From the NCBI RefSeq assembly GCF_012584455.1, contig NZ_JABAEB010000003.1, positions 218,121-282,120 on the forward strand: a stretch of 64,000 bases of DNA, in the 5' to 3' direction. This DNA comes from Shewanella oncorhynchi (GTDB taxonomy: Bacteria; Pseudomonadota; Gammaproteobacteria; Enterobacterales; Shewanellaceae). The notes beneath the pieces are model-generated. The model saw only the letters and a list, made by a program, of their open reading frames with translations. It was not told the DNA's origin and did not search any database. The position numbers and the translations under genes were made by a program. Every line of letters starts with the position of its first letter. Position 1 is the first letter of the stretch. Below, piece by piece: positions 44,049 through 54,550 of this stretch.

Positions 44049-45725
44049 TTACTTTGCGTCCGTTTCCAGCGTTGTTTTGGCTGGGCGCAGGCTATTGAAT
44101 TCTGTGCCTTGATAATATCCCGGCCAATCTTGGCTGTTGCCCAATGTGCGTGTGACTTGGTAGTAGATTTGCAAGTCTTGCAGCGCGCCGCTTAAATCCC
44201 AATCTTCACGGTATTCATCGCAGACATTGTGATAACAGCCCTTCATTGTGGCTTGCATCTGGGTTTTATAAGCAGCCGTGGCTTCGTCAACGGGGTTGCT
44301 ACCGCCGCCAGCAAATACCGCTGGCACGCCAAGTTTGGCAAAGCTGAAATGATCTGAACGGAAGAAACCGCCCGAAGCGGGATTTTTCTCACCCATGGCG
44401 ATGCGGTTTTGTTGTTTCGCCGCATCGATAAGATAAGTTTCTAACTCGGATTTACCTTTGCCGACAATGGTAAAGTCATTGGTTTTGCCATAGATATTCG
44501 TGCTGTCGAGGTTTAACACTGCCACGGTTTTGTCGATAGGATAAAGTGGATTGGCGGCGTAATAGCGCGAACCGAGTAAGCCCTGTTCTTCACCTGTGGT
44601 AGCGATAAAGGTAACCGAGCGCGCTAAACCATGGCCTTGTTTGGCATTGTCGGCTAATTGTCTGGCGATTTCGAGAATGCCAGCAGTGCCTGAGGCATTG
44701 TCCATGGCGCCGTTATAAATTTGATCGCCTGCTTTCGTCTCGTCTTTACCTATGTGATCCCAATGGGCGGTGTAGAGGATTTGCTCGTCGGCTTGTGTGC
44801 TGCCGGGGAGTGTGGCGACCACATTGTAGCTATTCGCGTATTCGGCTTTATTTTTAAAGGCGATGTTGGCCGTTTGTTCAAGGGGTAAATTGATTGAGCT
44901 GTCGGCGGCGCGCGCCATTAAATTAGGCAGTGATAAACCGGCTTTATCGAACAGTTGTGTAGCCGCGTCCAATGTAAGCCAGCCTTCGACTTGGATACGG
45001 CTATCTTGTTCAGCTTTACTGAGGACCAGATCTTGCTGTGGTCCAGTCCAACTATTTTCTATCACGGACCAAGGGTAAGAGGCGGGCTCGGTATCATGGA
45101 TAATCAGTGCGCCGAGTGCGCCTTGACGACTGGCCTCTTCAAATTTGTAGCTCCAACGGCCGTAATAGGTCATGGCTTTGCCGTTGAATTTCCCCGAGTC
45201 AGGGCGAGCAAAGCCGGGATCGTTCACTAAGATCACCGCGATTTTGCCTTTCATGTCGAGATCTTGGTAATCATTCCAACCATATTCGGGTGCGTTCACT
45301 CCATAGCCGACGAAGACTAATGGTGCGTTCTCAATACTAATACCACCGTTATCGTGGCGACTGCTGAGCACTAGATCTTTTCGGTATTTAAAGGGTAATC
45401 CTGCCAGCGTAACTTGCTGCGCTTCATCTGCTGTATAGCTCACCATAGGCACTGGTTGTAAAAAGCTGCCTTGGTACGCGCCCTTGAGTCCCATCTCTGT
45501 AAAGGCTTTGGTCAAATAATCCAAGGTGAGTTTTTCACCGTGAGTGGTGGGCGCGCGGCCTTCAAATTCATCGGATGACAGGGCTTTAATATCATTTCTA
45601 AAGCGCGCTTCATTAAACTGCACTGGTTTGAGTTCAGCCAAAGTGCTGTTGCCATCAGGCTCTGGTGCATTAGGACTACAGGCACTGAGCATGGCCAGCG
45701 TACAGAGTGGATACAGACGTCGCAT
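44049..45725 (-). CDS. M28 family metallopeptidase, lipoprotein
   Basis: A 558-residue lipoprotein (lipobox LSAC, Cys16), so membrane-anchored in the envelope. A PA-type insert domain (about 130-260) sits within an M28 zinc aminopeptidase fold. Metal and catalytic residues are seen in TAHWDHIG, GAMDNASGTAGILE, TTGEEQGLLGS, LNLDST and SDHFSFAKLGVP. Such enzymes remove N-terminal residues from peptides. Downstream (43,880) there is a terminator. The gene is monocistronic. Confidence 0.93.
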   Translation of the reverse strand: MRRLYPLCTLAMLSACSPNAPEPDGNSTLAELKPVQFNEARFRNDIKALSSDEFEGRAPTTHGEKLTLDYLTKAFTEMGLKGAYQGSFLQPVPMVSYTADEAQQVTLAGLPFKYRKDLVLSSRHDNGGISIENAPLVFVGYGVNAPEYGWNDYQDLDMKGKIAVILVNDPGFARPDSGKFNGKAMTYYGRWSYKFEEASRQGALGALIIHDTEPASYPWSVIENSWTGPQQDLVLSKAEQDSRIQVEGWLTLDAATQLFDKAGLSLPNLMARAADSSINLPLEQTANIAFKNKAEYANSYNVVATLPGSTQADEQILYTAHWDHIGKDETKAGDQIYNGAMDNASGTAGILEIARQLADNAKQGHGLARSVTFIATTGEEQGLLGSRYYAANPLYPIDKTVAVLNLDSTNIYGKTNDFTIVGKGKSELETYLIDAAKQQNRIAMGEKNPASGGFFRSDHFSFAKLGVPAVFAGGGSNPVDEATAAYKTQMQATMKGCYHNVCDEYREDWDLSGALQDLQIYYQVTRTLGNSQDWPGYYQGTEFNSLRPAKTTLETDAK

Positions 45726-45863
45726 AGGTTAATCCTACTGTTGTTTTAATTAAGGTATTTTGGATTTATGTTAATCAATCAGAAGCGAGACTTATCATGA
45801 AGCAAGCCGCTGTGAGCCACAAGGCTGAGAAGAAGGCGAATATGTTACTTAATGTTGCTTTAC

Positions 45864-45902
45864 CCTATGCAATACGCCTTTGGGCTAGGCGTGTTGCATA
45901 GG
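45864..45902. repeat. 16-bp inverted repeat between nagD and M28 gene
   Basis: CCTATGCAATACGCCT pairs with AGGCGTGTTGCATAGG (one G-T pair) around seven bases. It lies just after nagD on the reverse strand, without a T run; it could be a REP-like element or a processing or termination structure. Confidence 0.55.
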
Positions 45903-45957
45903 TAATGTTTAAGCGACTGGCAAGGATGAATTGCTAGACGTAGGATTAGACATCTGT

Positions 45958-46704
45958 TTAAACAACGTCTATATCGCCAGCGCAGGCAAACACATGGTTC
46001 GGGCGGAAGGGTTCTTTGTCGATATCTTCGAGCTTACTCACACCACTGGTGACCAGAATGGTTTCAAGCCCAGCTTGGAAGCCCGCCAAAATATCGGTAC
46101 GCATATTGTCGCCAATGATGACAGTGTCTTCCGAGTGTCCATCGATGTGATTAAGCGCAGAGCGAATAATCCAAGCACTCGGTTTTCCCACGTAGAAAGG
46201 TTTTTTACCGGTAATACGCTCGATGGGCGAACACAGGGCGCCACAAGCAGGGCTGTAGGCTGGACCATGAGTATCGGGATTGGTGGCAATAAAGCGCGCG
46301 CCGCGTGCGATGAAGCCTGCGGCTTTATGGATCATCTCCCAGTTGTATGAGCGGGTTTCACCGACAATCACAAAATCGGGATTAATATCGGTAATGGTAA
46401 AGCCTGCTTTGTAGAGTTCGTGGGTGAGGGCGCCTTCGCCAATGACATATGCCTTGCTGCCTTCTTGGTGTTTTAAAAAGTCGGCGGTGGCCATGGCAGA
46501 GGTGTAAAAGCATTCTTCAGGAATATCAATACCGGCGGCACTTAAACGGTTTTGCAGATCCTTACCCGTTTGTACGGGATAGTTAGTCAATATCACTAAC
46601 GGATTGCCTTGCTCTAAAATGCGCTGGATAAATTTGTCGCTGCCGGGGATCAGTTTATTGTCGTGCAGTAGTACACCATCGATATCGCAGATAATATTTT
46701 TCAT
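45958..46704 (-). CDS. nagD: HAD-type nucleotide phosphatase NagD
   Basis: A 248-residue HAD-IIA hydrolase very similar to E. coli NagD throughout (ICDIDGVLLHDN; FYTSAMATADFLKHQEGSKA; GETRSYNWEMIHKAAG; FYVGKPSAWIIRSALN; GDNMRTDILAGFQAGLETIL). The catalytic Asp pair is Asp7 and Asp9. NagD dephosphorylates nucleoside monophosphates such as UMP. In E. coli it sits in the nag operon; here no nag gene is adjacent, so the gene is independent of amino sugar use. Confidence 0.94.
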   Translation of the reverse strand: MKNIICDIDGVLLHDNKLIPGSDKFIQRILEQGNPLVILTNYPVQTGKDLQNRLSAAGIDIPEECFYTSAMATADFLKHQEGSKAYVIGEGALTHELYKAGFTITDINPDFVIVGETRSYNWEMIHKAAGFIARGARFIATNPDTHGPAYSPACGALCSPIERITGKKPFYVGKPSAWIIRSALNHIDGHSEDTVIIGDNMRTDILAGFQAGLETILVTSGVSKLEDIDKEPFRPNHVFACAGDIDVV

Positions 46705-46801
46705 CTAATAGTCTCTTGTCATGCCGATCAAAAATCACTTTTTCGTTAAGTTATCTAATGCCACATTGCCTAAGAAAACAATGCTTTTGTTGAAAATAGT
46801 T

Positions 46802-46835
46802 AAAAAAATAGAGACCCGAAGGTCTCTATTTTTTT
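46802..46835. terminator. Terminator downstream of purN
   Basis: A 15-bp stem (46,802-46,816 with 46,821-46,835), CGAA loop; A7 and T7 runs make it symmetric. On the reverse strand it ends the purMN operon. Confidence 0.9.
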
Positions 46836-46863
46836 GATTGGTACAACTTACTGTCAAGTGGAA

Positions 46864-47508
46864 CTAATCGGGCGCGTAACCGCTTGGGCCGATAAGGTTG
46901 CCATCGAGATAGGCTTGGCCATTTTGCATGTTAAGACGTTGCTGACTAAACCATTTCACCACGAGTGGATAAATAGCATGTTCTTGCTCATGCACGCGGG
47001 CGGCGAGCATATCCGCGGTATCTTCTTCATAAACTGGCACTTTGGCCTGTAATATCACCGGGCCAGCATCCAGCTCAGGCGTGACAAAATGCACGCTGGC
47101 ACCATGTTCGCTGTCGTTCGCGTCTATGGCACGTTGATGGGTGTTTAAGCCAGTGTATTTCGGTAGCAGCGAAGGATGAATATTGATCATGCGACCTAGG
47201 TAATGATTCACGAAATCATCGGTTAAGATCCGCATAAATCCCGCCAACACGATTAAATCGGGCTGGTACTTTTCAATCACTGTCATTAAACGTGCATCGT
47301 ATTCAGAGCGAGATTCACCTTGGTGAGCTATCACGCAGCTGGTATCAATTTCGCCATGATGGGCGCGCACTAGGCCATAGGCATCGGGTTTATTACTGAT
47401 GACTCCGACAACTTCGGCCTGCAGATTATCGTCGCAACCGTCGATAACCGCTTGCAGGTTACTGCCATTTCCGGAAATTAATACAACTACACGACAGCTC
47501 TGGGGCAT
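46864..47508 (-). CDS. purN: Phosphoribosylglycinamide formyltransferase 1
   Basis: A 214-residue enzyme of purine synthesis that formylates GAR with 10-formyl-THF. It shows VVLISGNGSNLQAVID at the start, the active-site Asn and His in INIHPSLLPKY and the Asp in TPELDAGPVI. The start codon shares a base with the purM stop (TAATG in the reverse direction), so the two are translationally coupled as in E. coli. Confidence 0.96.
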   Translation of the reverse strand: MPQSCRVVVLISGNGSNLQAVIDGCDDNLQAEVVGVISNKPDAYGLVRAHHGEIDTSCVIAHQGESRSEYDARLMTVIEKYQPDLIVLAGFMRILTDDFVNHYLGRMINIHPSLLPKYTGLNTHQRAIDANDSEHGASVHFVTPELDAGPVILQAKVPVYEEDTADMLAARVHEQEHAIYPLVVKWFSQQRLNMQNGQAYLDGNLIGPSGYAPD

Positions 47509-48545
47509 TACAGGATCTCCACTTGCTCTTCATTGCCTTCACGATGTGCGATAGCACCGATAAGCCATGCTTGTTCGCCTTCTGCAGCCAGTAATGCAAG
47601 TGCTGCATCCACTTTATCGGCTGGCAGCGCGACTAACATGCCGACGCCACAGTTGAAGGTGCGATACATTTCGTATTCTGCAATGTTGCCATTTTCCATT
47701 AACCAACTGAAAACAGCGGGCCATTGCCATGAATCGCCTTGTATAACCGCTTTTAAATTATCTGGCAGTACGCGCGGGATGTTTTCCCAGAAGCCGCCGC
47801 CAGTAATGTGCGCCATCGCATGGACATCAGATGCTTCAATCAGTTTTAGCAATGATTTTACATAAATTTTGGTTGGCTCAAGTAGATGTTCAATCAGCGG
47901 TTTGCCGTTGAGATCTTGTTGAGGGTCTGCTTGGCTCACTTCTAATACTTTACGTACTAAAGAGTAACCATTTGAATGAGGGCCGCTTGAGGCTAATGCA
48001 ATAAGTGCATCACCCGCTGCCACTTTGCTACCGTCAATAATGTCGGCTTTTTCAACTACACCCACGCAGAAACCCGCTAGGTCGTAATCTTCACCTTCAT
48101 ACATGCCTGGCATTTCAGCGGTTTCACCGCCAATTAACGCACAACCAGATTGGAAACAACCTTCGCCGATGCCGTTGACGACGGACGTTGCCGTTTCTAC
48201 ATCGAGCTTGCCTGTTGCGTAGTAATCGAGGAAAAACAGTGGCTCAGCGCCTTGAACGATCAGATCGTTCACACACATGGCGACTAAGTCGATGCCGACA
48301 GTGTCATGTTTTTTATAGTCGATAGCTAAACGCAATTTAGTCCCAACACCATCGGTGCCAGACACTAAAACCGGTTGCTTGTATTTAGTGGGGATTTCAC
48401 ATAGGGCGCCAAAACCACCTAAGTTGCCCATAACTTCTGGACGACGGGTACGTTTAACGGCTGCTTTAATGTTACTTACCAGTGCATTACCTGCATCAAT
48501 ATCAACGCCGGCATCTTTATAGCTCAGTGGGGTAGGTGTGCTCAC
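47508..48545 (-). CDS. purM: Phosphoribosylformylglycinamidine cyclo-ligase
   Basis: A 345-residue AIR synthetase. Typical stretches are [20 protein letters not shown], the ATP-site [29 protein letters not shown], and the substrate-binding [17 protein letters not shown]. It closes the imidazole ring in purine synthesis. First gene of the purMN operon, divergent from upp over a 330-base gap, as in E. coli, where upp and purMN are also divergent. Confidence 0.97.
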   Translation of the reverse strand: MSTPTPLSYKDAGVDIDAGNALVSNIKAAVKRTRRPEVMGNLGGFGALCEIPTKYKQPVLVSGTDGVGTKLRLAIDYKKHDTVGIDLVAMCVNDLIVQGAEPLFFLDYYATGKLDVETATSVVNGIGEGCFQSGCALIGGETAEMPGMYEGEDYDLAGFCVGVVEKADIIDGSKVAAGDALIALASSGPHSNGYSLVRKVLEVSQADPQQDLNGKPLIEHLLEPTKIYVKSLLKLIEASDVHAMAHITGGGFWENIPRVLPDNLKAVIQGDSWQWPAVFSWLMENGNIAEYEMYRTFNCGVGMLVALPADKVDAALALLAAEGEQAWLIGAIAHREGNEEQVEIL

Positions 48546-48875
48546 GGAGGGATCCTCTCGGGTACATCGTTATTGGATTTTATGCGGCGGTATTCTACCA
48601 GCTTGTGCTAGGGGTCGAAAGTCATGATTTGGATTTATGCCCCTCGGCGGAGTTTTTTTGGTCTGAATGCGAGATATTCTATTTTTAGAGGTCTTGAGTT
48701 TGGTCACAAAATAGTAAATCACAGTAGGTATCTTAGACGATTGGGGATTATTCTTGGGAGATAGCTCACGATTAGACCGAATGGCAAAACTTTCTGTTTT
48801 ACCTAGTAAACAAATCAACTAGAATCTGAAAAATTTGCCTAAAATAATACGCCGAAAAATAAGCAGGAGAGAAAA
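48546..48875. other. Divergent control region of purMN and upp
   Basis: No credible gene. A upp promoter candidate is TTTACC (48,798-48,803), 16 bases, TAGAAT (48,820-48,825). I looked for a PurR operator of the E. coli type near purM and did not find a convincing one. Confidence 0.55.
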
Positions 48876-49502
48876 ATGAAAGTTGTCGAGGTTAAACATC
48901 CTTTAGTGCGTCACAAAATCGGTTTAATGCGCGAAGGTGACATTAGCACTAAACGTTTCCGTGAACTAGCCGCCGAAGTGGGTAGTTTATTAACCTATGA
49001 AGCTACCGCAGATTTCGAAACTGAAACGGTGACGATTGAAGGCTGGAATGGTCCGGTTGAAGTCGATCAAATCAAAGGTAAGAAAGTCACTGTTGTGCCA
49101 ATTTTACGTGCGGGTTTGGGCATGATGGACGGCGTACTCGAGCACATTCCAAGTGCGCGTATCTCAGTTGTCGGTATTTACCGTGATGAAGAGACCCTTG
49201 AGCCAGTGCCTTATTTTGAGAAGCTGGCCAGCGACATGAACGAGCGTATCGCCTTAGTTGTCGACCCTATGTTGGCGACAGGTGGTTCTATGATTGCGAC
49301 CGTTGATTTATTGAAAAAGCGCGGTTGTACTTCAATTAAGGCCTTAGTGCTAGTGGCTGCGCCTGAAGGCATTAAAGCCTTAGAAGCGGCGCATCCGGAT
49401 ATTGAATTATATACTGCCGCTATCGATAGATGCTTAAACGAGAAAGGTTATATCCTGCCAGGTCTGGGTGATGCGGGCGATAAAATCTTTGGTACTAAAT
49501 AG
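48876..49502 (+). CDS. upp: Uracil phosphoribosyltransferase
   Basis: A 208-residue pyrimidine salvage enzyme making UMP from uracil and PRPP. The PRPP loop is [20 protein letters not shown]; the C-terminal [13 protein letters not shown] binds uracil. Length and sequence match E. coli Upp closely. In E. coli uraA follows in an operon; here a terminator follows, so no cotranscribed permease. Confidence 0.97.
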
Positions 49503-49558
49503 CCAAAGTTGCTAAATAATCAGAGTTGATGATGCTCAATTGAGCGGATGTGGTCAGT

Positions 49559-49583
49559 AAGGGAGCCTAGGCTCCCTTTTTGT
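49559..49583 (+). terminator. Intrinsic terminator after upp
   Basis: AAGGGAGCC with GGCTCCCTT around TA, then five T, G and five more T. Confidence 0.88.
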
Positions 49584-49756
49584 TTTTGTTCAATACAGTA
49601 ATAACAACTTTATCTTAAGCTGCTAAAGTTTAGGATTAAGGCAAATAATAATTCGTTATTGAAGTTGTTTTTATTGGCTTATTTTGCAATTTTATTGATC
49701 GCACTTTACGTTTTGTGCAAGGTACATTGTCGGTAGAACAGGGATTAAGAGGAATT

Positions 49757-51172
49757 ATGGGAAATTCGGCACTCCACTGGTTATTATTGCGTCGATCATT
49801 TGAATTTGCGACCCTCTTGTTTGTCGTACTCCTACTTATTCTATTACCGTTTAAAATCGATAGAGAGCATAAATCCTTTGTGTCTTTTGTAAAAAACGAG
49901 CAACTTACACCGAGTTATATTGAACTGCTTGGTAAAAGCTTATCTCTGCACGATATTATTGATTTCAATAAATCCTCTTTAGCGCTTTTTCAGCTTGACC
50001 CTTCTAGATTAATGCTGCCGCAAGGGGGAGTGCTTTCCGCAGAAGAAGAGCAAGTATTACGCTATTTTGATTATCTCTATTCCAGTAAAACCAGTAAAAA
50101 GACCAATGTCGAAGATATATTCCTGTATGTGGGACTTTATCACAGTGATGCCATGTATTTTGCCTCCCCAATTCCTGAGGACGTAAAAGCGCGGCTGATT
50201 AAAGACCGTACTTCAACGAATGAGTTTTGTCAGAGTCTGCACTATTGTGCGAAAGACGCGACCCCAGAGTCCTTAGCCGATGGAATCGTATTATCCATTC
50301 CTTATCAAGATGAAGTCAGTGGGAAAGTCATTTTATCGATGGCATCACCGATTTCATCATCTAATGATCCTAATCATTTCATCGGTGATGTTATTGCCGA
50401 CACGGCCCTAATGACGTCGGTTTTTATGCGTAATAAACATGTTGAATTGCAGAAAACGGATTATGGTACTGAGTTGGTGATCACGACAGATAGCCTTTGG
50501 GCTGAACTGACGCCGGAGTTCTTGTTTTATTCGATGACAAATCATTTAGATAACATGACTTCACTGACATATAAAATCAGTATATTTCGTTTCATTGTGT
50601 GGAATTTGCCCCTGTGGTTTTTGTTATCTATCGTGATCTTCTTCGTTCAAATTAATATCAATCGTTTTAGGAAACTTCGTACTGAGCGTCAACGGTTTAG
50701 TGAAGCGATGTTATTGGATGCTTTTACTCGAACCTATAATAAGAAAGTCTATGAGACCACACTGTTTGATGTCGCAACTAAGGGGCATTACGCGGTGATT
50801 TGCGTGGATGGCGACAAAATCAAAACCATTAATGATACCTATGGGCATAAACTCGGGGATATGGCGATCATGCAAATTGTTGATGCGATGCGCAGTGTAT
50901 TTCGAGAAAATGATTTGTTAATCAGAACCGGCGGTGATGAGTTTGTCGTCATCTTAGCCAATTGTTCTTTTGAACGGGCCTTATTGTTGGCTGAACATTT
51001 ACGTCAGGCGGTCGCAGAGCGGCAGTTTTTAAATGTGCTGACAGTCTCCTGCGGTGTGGCTGATTCGCAAGATTATGCTTCCTTTGAGGCAGTGCTACAA
51101 GCGGCGGATAAAGCGTTATATGAGGATAAAAAGAATAAGCAAGGAAGTCGCAAGCTTGACCCGACACCTTAA
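49757..51172 (+). CDS. Membrane diguanylate cyclase (GGDEF)
   Basis: A 471-residue protein. ATG 49,757 with AAGAGGA upstream is preferred over GTG 49,715. A helix at about 14-31 and another at about 278-302 bracket a periplasmic sensor region of about 245 residues with no recognised fold. The cytoplasmic GGDEF domain (about 310-465) is intact: RTGGDEFVVI for catalysis, CVDGDKIKTINDTYGHKLGD for GTP and metal, and the RxxD inhibitory site (REND) five residues before the signature. It should make c-di-GMP in response to a periplasmic cue and be product-inhibited. No EAL domain. Confidence 0.93.
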   Translation: MGNSALHWLLLRRSFEFATLLFVVLLLILLPFKIDREHKSFVSFVKNEQLTPSYIELLGKSLSLHDIIDFNKSSLALFQLDPSRLMLPQGGVLSAEEEQVLRYFDYLYSSKTSKKTNVEDIFLYVGLYHSDAMYFASPIPEDVKARLIKDRTSTNEFCQSLHYCAKDATPESLADGIVLSIPYQDEVSGKVILSMASPISSSNDPNHFIGDVIADTALMTSVFMRNKHVELQKTDYGTELVITTDSLWAELTPEFLFYSMTNHLDNMTSLTYKISIFRFIVWNLPLWFLLSIVIFFVQININRFRKLRTERQRFSEAMLLDAFTRTYNKKVYETTLFDVATKGHYAVICVDGDKIKTINDTYGHKLGDMAIMQIVDAMRSVFRENDLLIRTGGDEFVVILANCSFERALLLAEHLRQAVAERQFLNVLTVSCGVADSQDYASFEAVLQAADKALYEDKKNKQGSRKLDPTP

Positions 51173-51256
51173 TTATCACGTTCATTATTACGTGAGTTAT
51201 CGAGTGAATCACTGAGTTAACCTGCTGCCCGCAATAAAAGTGAATACCCGCGATAA

Positions 51257-51286
51257 AAAACAGCGCGGAGAATGCCGCGCTGTTGT
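51257..51286. terminator. Terminator between convergent genes
   Basis: A 10-bp GC-rich stem AACAGCGCGG with CCGCGCTGTT (51,259-51,268 and 51,275-51,284). A six-A run upstream makes it strongest for the reverse-strand antiporter gene. Confidence 0.8.
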
Positions 51287-51325
51287 TACTTTCTAATCCG
51301 GTAATGTAAACATCTGCGATAACAC

Positions 51326-52645
51326 TTACAACACCATTGCTGCAATCCACCCAAACACTAATAGTGGAATATTGTAGTGGATAAATGTTGGGATCACGCT
51401 GTCACGAATGTGATCGTGTTGACCATCGGCATTCAAACCTGCAGTGGGACCTAAGGTGGAATCTGATGCTGGCGAGCCCGCATCACCCAGCGCGGCTGCA
51501 GTGCCAACTAACGCGATTGTGGCCGCTACTGAAAAACCAAAACTCAATGCCAATGGTACATATATCGTCGCGATAATTGGAATGGTGGAGAAAGACGACC
51601 CAATTCCCATAGTGATCAGTAGCCCAACCAGTAGCATCAAAAAGGCTGCGAGGGCTTTATTATCCCCAATGATGTCGCTAAGCGAGGCCACAAGCGTACC
51701 CACTTCACCGGTTTCTTTCACGACAGCGGCAAAGCCTGCGGCTGAAATCATGATAAAGCCGATATTGGCCATCATTCGCACACCTTGGTTGAAGATATCT
51801 TGGTCGGCGACATGCTTCAAGGCACCCGAAAAACTGAAAATCATGAAGCCGACTAAGGCGCCAAAAATCATAGAGTCAGTTTCAAGTTGTACGATGAGAG
51901 TGGCTAATATCGCCAGTGCAGCAATGATGATATTGCGTTTGTTGAGATTTTCTTCAGGTTCAGCGACCAACACTTTTGCCTCGTCGTAAGTCCGAGGTTT
52001 ACGGTAACTGATGAATACTGCAGTGAGTAACCCTACGACCATACCCGCGGCAGGGATTAACATGGCTGGCGGAATTTGCTCGCGAGCAGCGGCTAAGCCA
52101 TTGCTGGTTAAGTTGGAAAGCAGAATATCATTTAAGAAAATGCCACCAAAACCAATCGGTAAAATCATATAGGTGGTGACTAGGCCGAAGGTGAGAACAC
52201 AAGCCACAAGGCGACGGTCGATGTTCAGTTTGGTCATCACATGTAAGAGTGGTGGCACTAAAATCGGAATGAAGGCGATATGGATCGGTAAAATATTCTG
52301 TGAAGCCATCGACATGACGAGTAGCGATAACAGCAGTAACCAGCGTACCCAGTTAGTGTTAGTGGGATTAGGATCTTGTCCAAGGCTACTAATGATGCTT
52401 CTGGAAATCAGCGTCGTTAAACCTGAATGCGATAGTGCGACAGCGAAGGCGCCTAATAATGCATAGCTGAGCGCAATTTGTGCGCCGCCACCTAAGCCTG
52501 TATTAAAGGCATCTATAGTTTGGTGCAGATCCATTCCGCCTACCAATCCCGCCACGAGGGCGCTCACGGTCAGGGCAATAACCACATTCACCCTAGCTAA
52601 ACTGAGTGCTAACATTAAGCACACTGCAATTACGACTGCATTCAT
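51326..52645 (-). CDS. Na+/H+ antiporter family protein
   Basis: A 439-residue inner-membrane protein with about eleven hydrophobic helices, starting at ATG 52,645. The N-terminal pattern [20 protein letters not shown] with ...[20 protein letters not shown] and the C-terminal [20 protein letters not shown] match the Na+/H+ antiporter-2 / NhaC-like group of the ion transporter superfamily. Exchange of sodium for protons is the inferred role; amino acid transport is an alternative for this broad superfamily. It is monocistronic. Confidence 0.83.
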   Translation of the reverse strand: MNAVVIAVCLMLALSLARVNVVIALTVSALVAGLVGGMDLHQTIDAFNTGLGGGAQIALSYALLGAFAVALSHSGLTTLISRSIISSLGQDPNPTNTNWVRWLLLLSLLVMSMASQNILPIHIAFIPILVPPLLHVMTKLNIDRRLVACVLTFGLVTTYMILPIGFGGIFLNDILLSNLTSNGLAAAREQIPPAMLIPAAGMVVGLLTAVFISYRKPRTYDEAKVLVAEPEENLNKRNIIIAALAILATLIVQLETDSMIFGALVGFMIFSFSGALKHVADQDIFNQGVRMMANIGFIMISAAGFAAVVKETGEVGTLVASLSDIIGDNKALAAFLMLLVGLLITMGIGSSFSTIPIIATIYVPLALSFGFSVAATIALVGTAAALGDAGSPASDSTLGPTAGLNADGQHDHIRDSVIPTFIHYNIPLLVFGWIAAMVL

Positions 52646-52651
52646 TATCAA

Positions 52652-53030
52652 TTTTCTTAATTCTTTAAGCCAAAGGAGCTATTTTCGACTGCAAAGGCAG
52701 TGGATGTCCAGTTTGCCGAGGGCTTATCTGAAAAATATCTGAAAATGTGATCATGCTGGGTTTTGTCTGTTAGCCGAATGTGGATTGCTCCGCACACAGG
52801 ATACGCAGATTGCTCTATCCTTAGTCAGGCAAAACGGAAATACCCTTGAAAAATGTGATATTGGTCTTAAATAGGTTGTAAGGCACAGCACACGACTTAT
52901 AATGCCTAAGGATTTGATTGGTAAGAACACCTTTTAATCAGTAAGGATTTAATTTGACCTAGGTTGAGAACATACTGGCTAGAAGGCATCTTGCCTTACA
53001 CTTAGTTCAACTCATAGATGGAGATATAAA
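52652..53030. other. Intergenic region with peroxiredoxin promoter
   Basis: 379 bases, no gene seen. It contains the likely peroxiredoxin promoter at 52,876-52,903; the remaining upstream half should hold the antiporter promoter. Confidence 0.6.
52876..52903 (+). promoter_or_regulatory. Predicted sigma-70 promoter of peroxiredoxin gene
   Basis: TTGTAA, 16 bases, perfect TATAAT. It would give a leader of about 120 bases. Confidence 0.5.
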
Positions 53031-53636
53031 ATGAGCGTATTAGTAGGCCGTCAGGCTCCTGATTTTACTGCTGCAGCTGTATTAGGTTCTGGCGAAATCG
53101 TTGATAGCTTTAACTTGACTGCAGCCATCAAAGGCAAACCAGCCGTCGTATTCTTCTATCCACTTGACTTCACTTTCGTTTGCCCATCAGAGTTGATCGC
53201 TTTTGATCACCGTATGGAAGAGTTCACTAAGCGTGGCGTAGAAGTGATTGGTGTGTCTATCGATTCTCAGTTTACCCACAATGCATGGCGTAACACCCCA
53301 GTTGAAAAAGGCGGTATTGGCCAAGTTAAATATACGCTAGTGGCTGATGTTAAACATGAAATCTGTAAAGCATACGATGTTGAGCATCCAGAAGCGGGTG
53401 TGGCTTTCCGTGGTTCATTCTTGATCGACAAAGAAGGCATGGTTCGTCACCAAGTCGTTAACGATCTACCATTAGGCCGTAACGTTGATGAAATGCTACG
53501 TATGATCGATGCACTGCAATTCCATGAAGAGCACGGTGATGTTTGTCCTGCTGGCTGGGAAAAAGGCGATAAAGGTATGAATGCAAGCACTGAAGGTGTT
53601 GCTGCTTACCTGTCTGAAAATGCAAGCTCACTGTAA
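53031..53636 (+). CDS. 2-Cys peroxiredoxin (AhpC/Prx1 type)
   Basis: A 201-residue thiol peroxidase. The peroxidatic Cys51 lies in FYPLDFTFVCPSE and the resolving Cys172 in HGDVCPAGW, with a C-terminal extension typical of the typical 2-Cys class that forms head-to-tail dimers and decamers. It reduces hydrogen peroxide and organic peroxides. No ahpF is adjacent, so thioredoxin is the likely reductant. A GGAG precedes the ATG, and a strong terminator follows, fitting high expression. Confidence 0.95.
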   Translation: MSVLVGRQAPDFTAAAVLGSGEIVDSFNLTAAIKGKPAVVFFYPLDFTFVCPSELIAFDHRMEEFTKRGVEVIGVSIDSQFTHNAWRNTPVEKGGIGQVKYTLVADVKHEICKAYDVEHPEAGVAFRGSFLIDKEGMVRHQVVNDLPLGRNVDEMLRMIDALQFHEEHGDVCPAGWEKGDKGMNASTEGVAAYLSENASSL

Positions 53637-53671
53637 TTAGTACTTTTCTAATCACAGTCGCCTGTTAAATG

Positions 53672-53705
53672 AAAAAAGCTGCCAATGGCAGCTTTTTTGT
53701 TTTTT
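53672..53705 (+). terminator. Intrinsic terminator after peroxiredoxin gene
   Basis: A 12-bp stem AAAAAAGCTGCC with GGCAGCTTTTTT, three-base loop, then GTTTTTT. Confidence 0.9.
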
Positions 53706-53737
53706 CATTGCTGAAGATCTCGTGTTAACTGTTCAAT

Positions 53738-54409
53738 TTATTCCACAGTACCGCTTTCTGCATCCTGCGTATCCACAGCCAGTAATGGCCAACCACCTAA
53801 TGATTTCCAACGATTCACGATATGACAAAAAAGCTCCGCGGTACGTTCGGTATCATATAGCGCCGAATGGGCTTCTTTATTATCGAAGGGAATACCCGCC
53901 ATAATGCATGCCTTGGCAAGTACGGTATGACCAATGGCGAGTCCGGCGAGCGTTGCTGTGTCAAAGGTGGCAAAAGGATGAAACGGCGAGCGTTTTAAGT
54001 CGCAACGTTCTATCGCCTTACTCACAAAACCATGATCGAAGGCCGCATTGTGCGCCACTATGATACTACGATGGCAGTCGGAGGCTTTTTGGGCTTTCTT
54101 CACGGCTTTAAAGATTTCTAAAAAGGCTTCTTTTTCGCTCACCGCTCCCCGTAACGGATTAGTGGGATCAATACCGTTGAACGCTAACGCTTCGGGTTCT
54201 AAATTTGCGCCTTCAAAGGGCTCAATGTGGAAGTGTAGGGTTTTATCGATTCCTATCACACCTTCATTGTCCATTTTTAGTAGGGTGACGGCAATTTCTA
54301 GCAACGCATCGGTTTGAGAGTTGAAGCCCGCAGTTTCGACATCAATGACTACGGGAAAGTAGCCTCGAAATCGGTATTTCAATTTGTTCGCGTCGCAAAT
54401 GTCACTCAT
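53738..54409 (-). CDS. rnt: Ribonuclease T
   Basis: A 223-residue DEDDh exonuclease that trims tRNA and other RNA 3' ends. The start at 54,409 ([10 protein letters not shown]) matches the E. coli start; a longer frame from 54,430 is less likely. Exo motifs: [10 protein letters not shown] (Asp, Glu), [10 protein letters not shown] (Asp) and [11 protein letters not shown] (His, Asp). [17 protein letters not shown] and [17 protein letters not shown] are almost the same as in E. coli. It is divergent from motY, an arrangement also known in Vibrio. Confidence 0.96.
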   Translation of the reverse strand: MSDICDANKLKYRFRGYFPVVIDVETAGFNSQTDALLEIAVTLLKMDNEGVIGIDKTLHFHIEPFEGANLEPEALAFNGIDPTNPLRGAVSEKEAFLEIFKAVKKAQKASDCHRSIIVAHNAAFDHGFVSKAIERCDLKRSPFHPFATFDTATLAGLAIGHTVLAKACIMAGIPFDNKEAHSALYDTERTAELFCHIVNRWKSLGGWPLLAVDTQDAESGTVE

Positions 54410-54550
54410 AAAGTACTCAAGAAAATTCACAGGGCGCTATTATGCTAAATGTGTTGGGGTGTGTCATGCTTGATTGGTGGTTTTATGAGCTAAAGGAACT
54501 AAATAGTTTGCCGATAAAGCCATGTAACCGATTAAACATGAGTAAAGGCT

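Noticed and set aside
45931..46350. 139-residue forward open frame opposite nagD
   Set aside because: The reverse strand matches NagD over its full length; the forward frame has no ribosome site.
48570..48818. 82-residue reverse-strand open frame between purM and upp
   Set aside because: No ribosome site, low-complexity basic sequence, and it fills the divergent promoter region.
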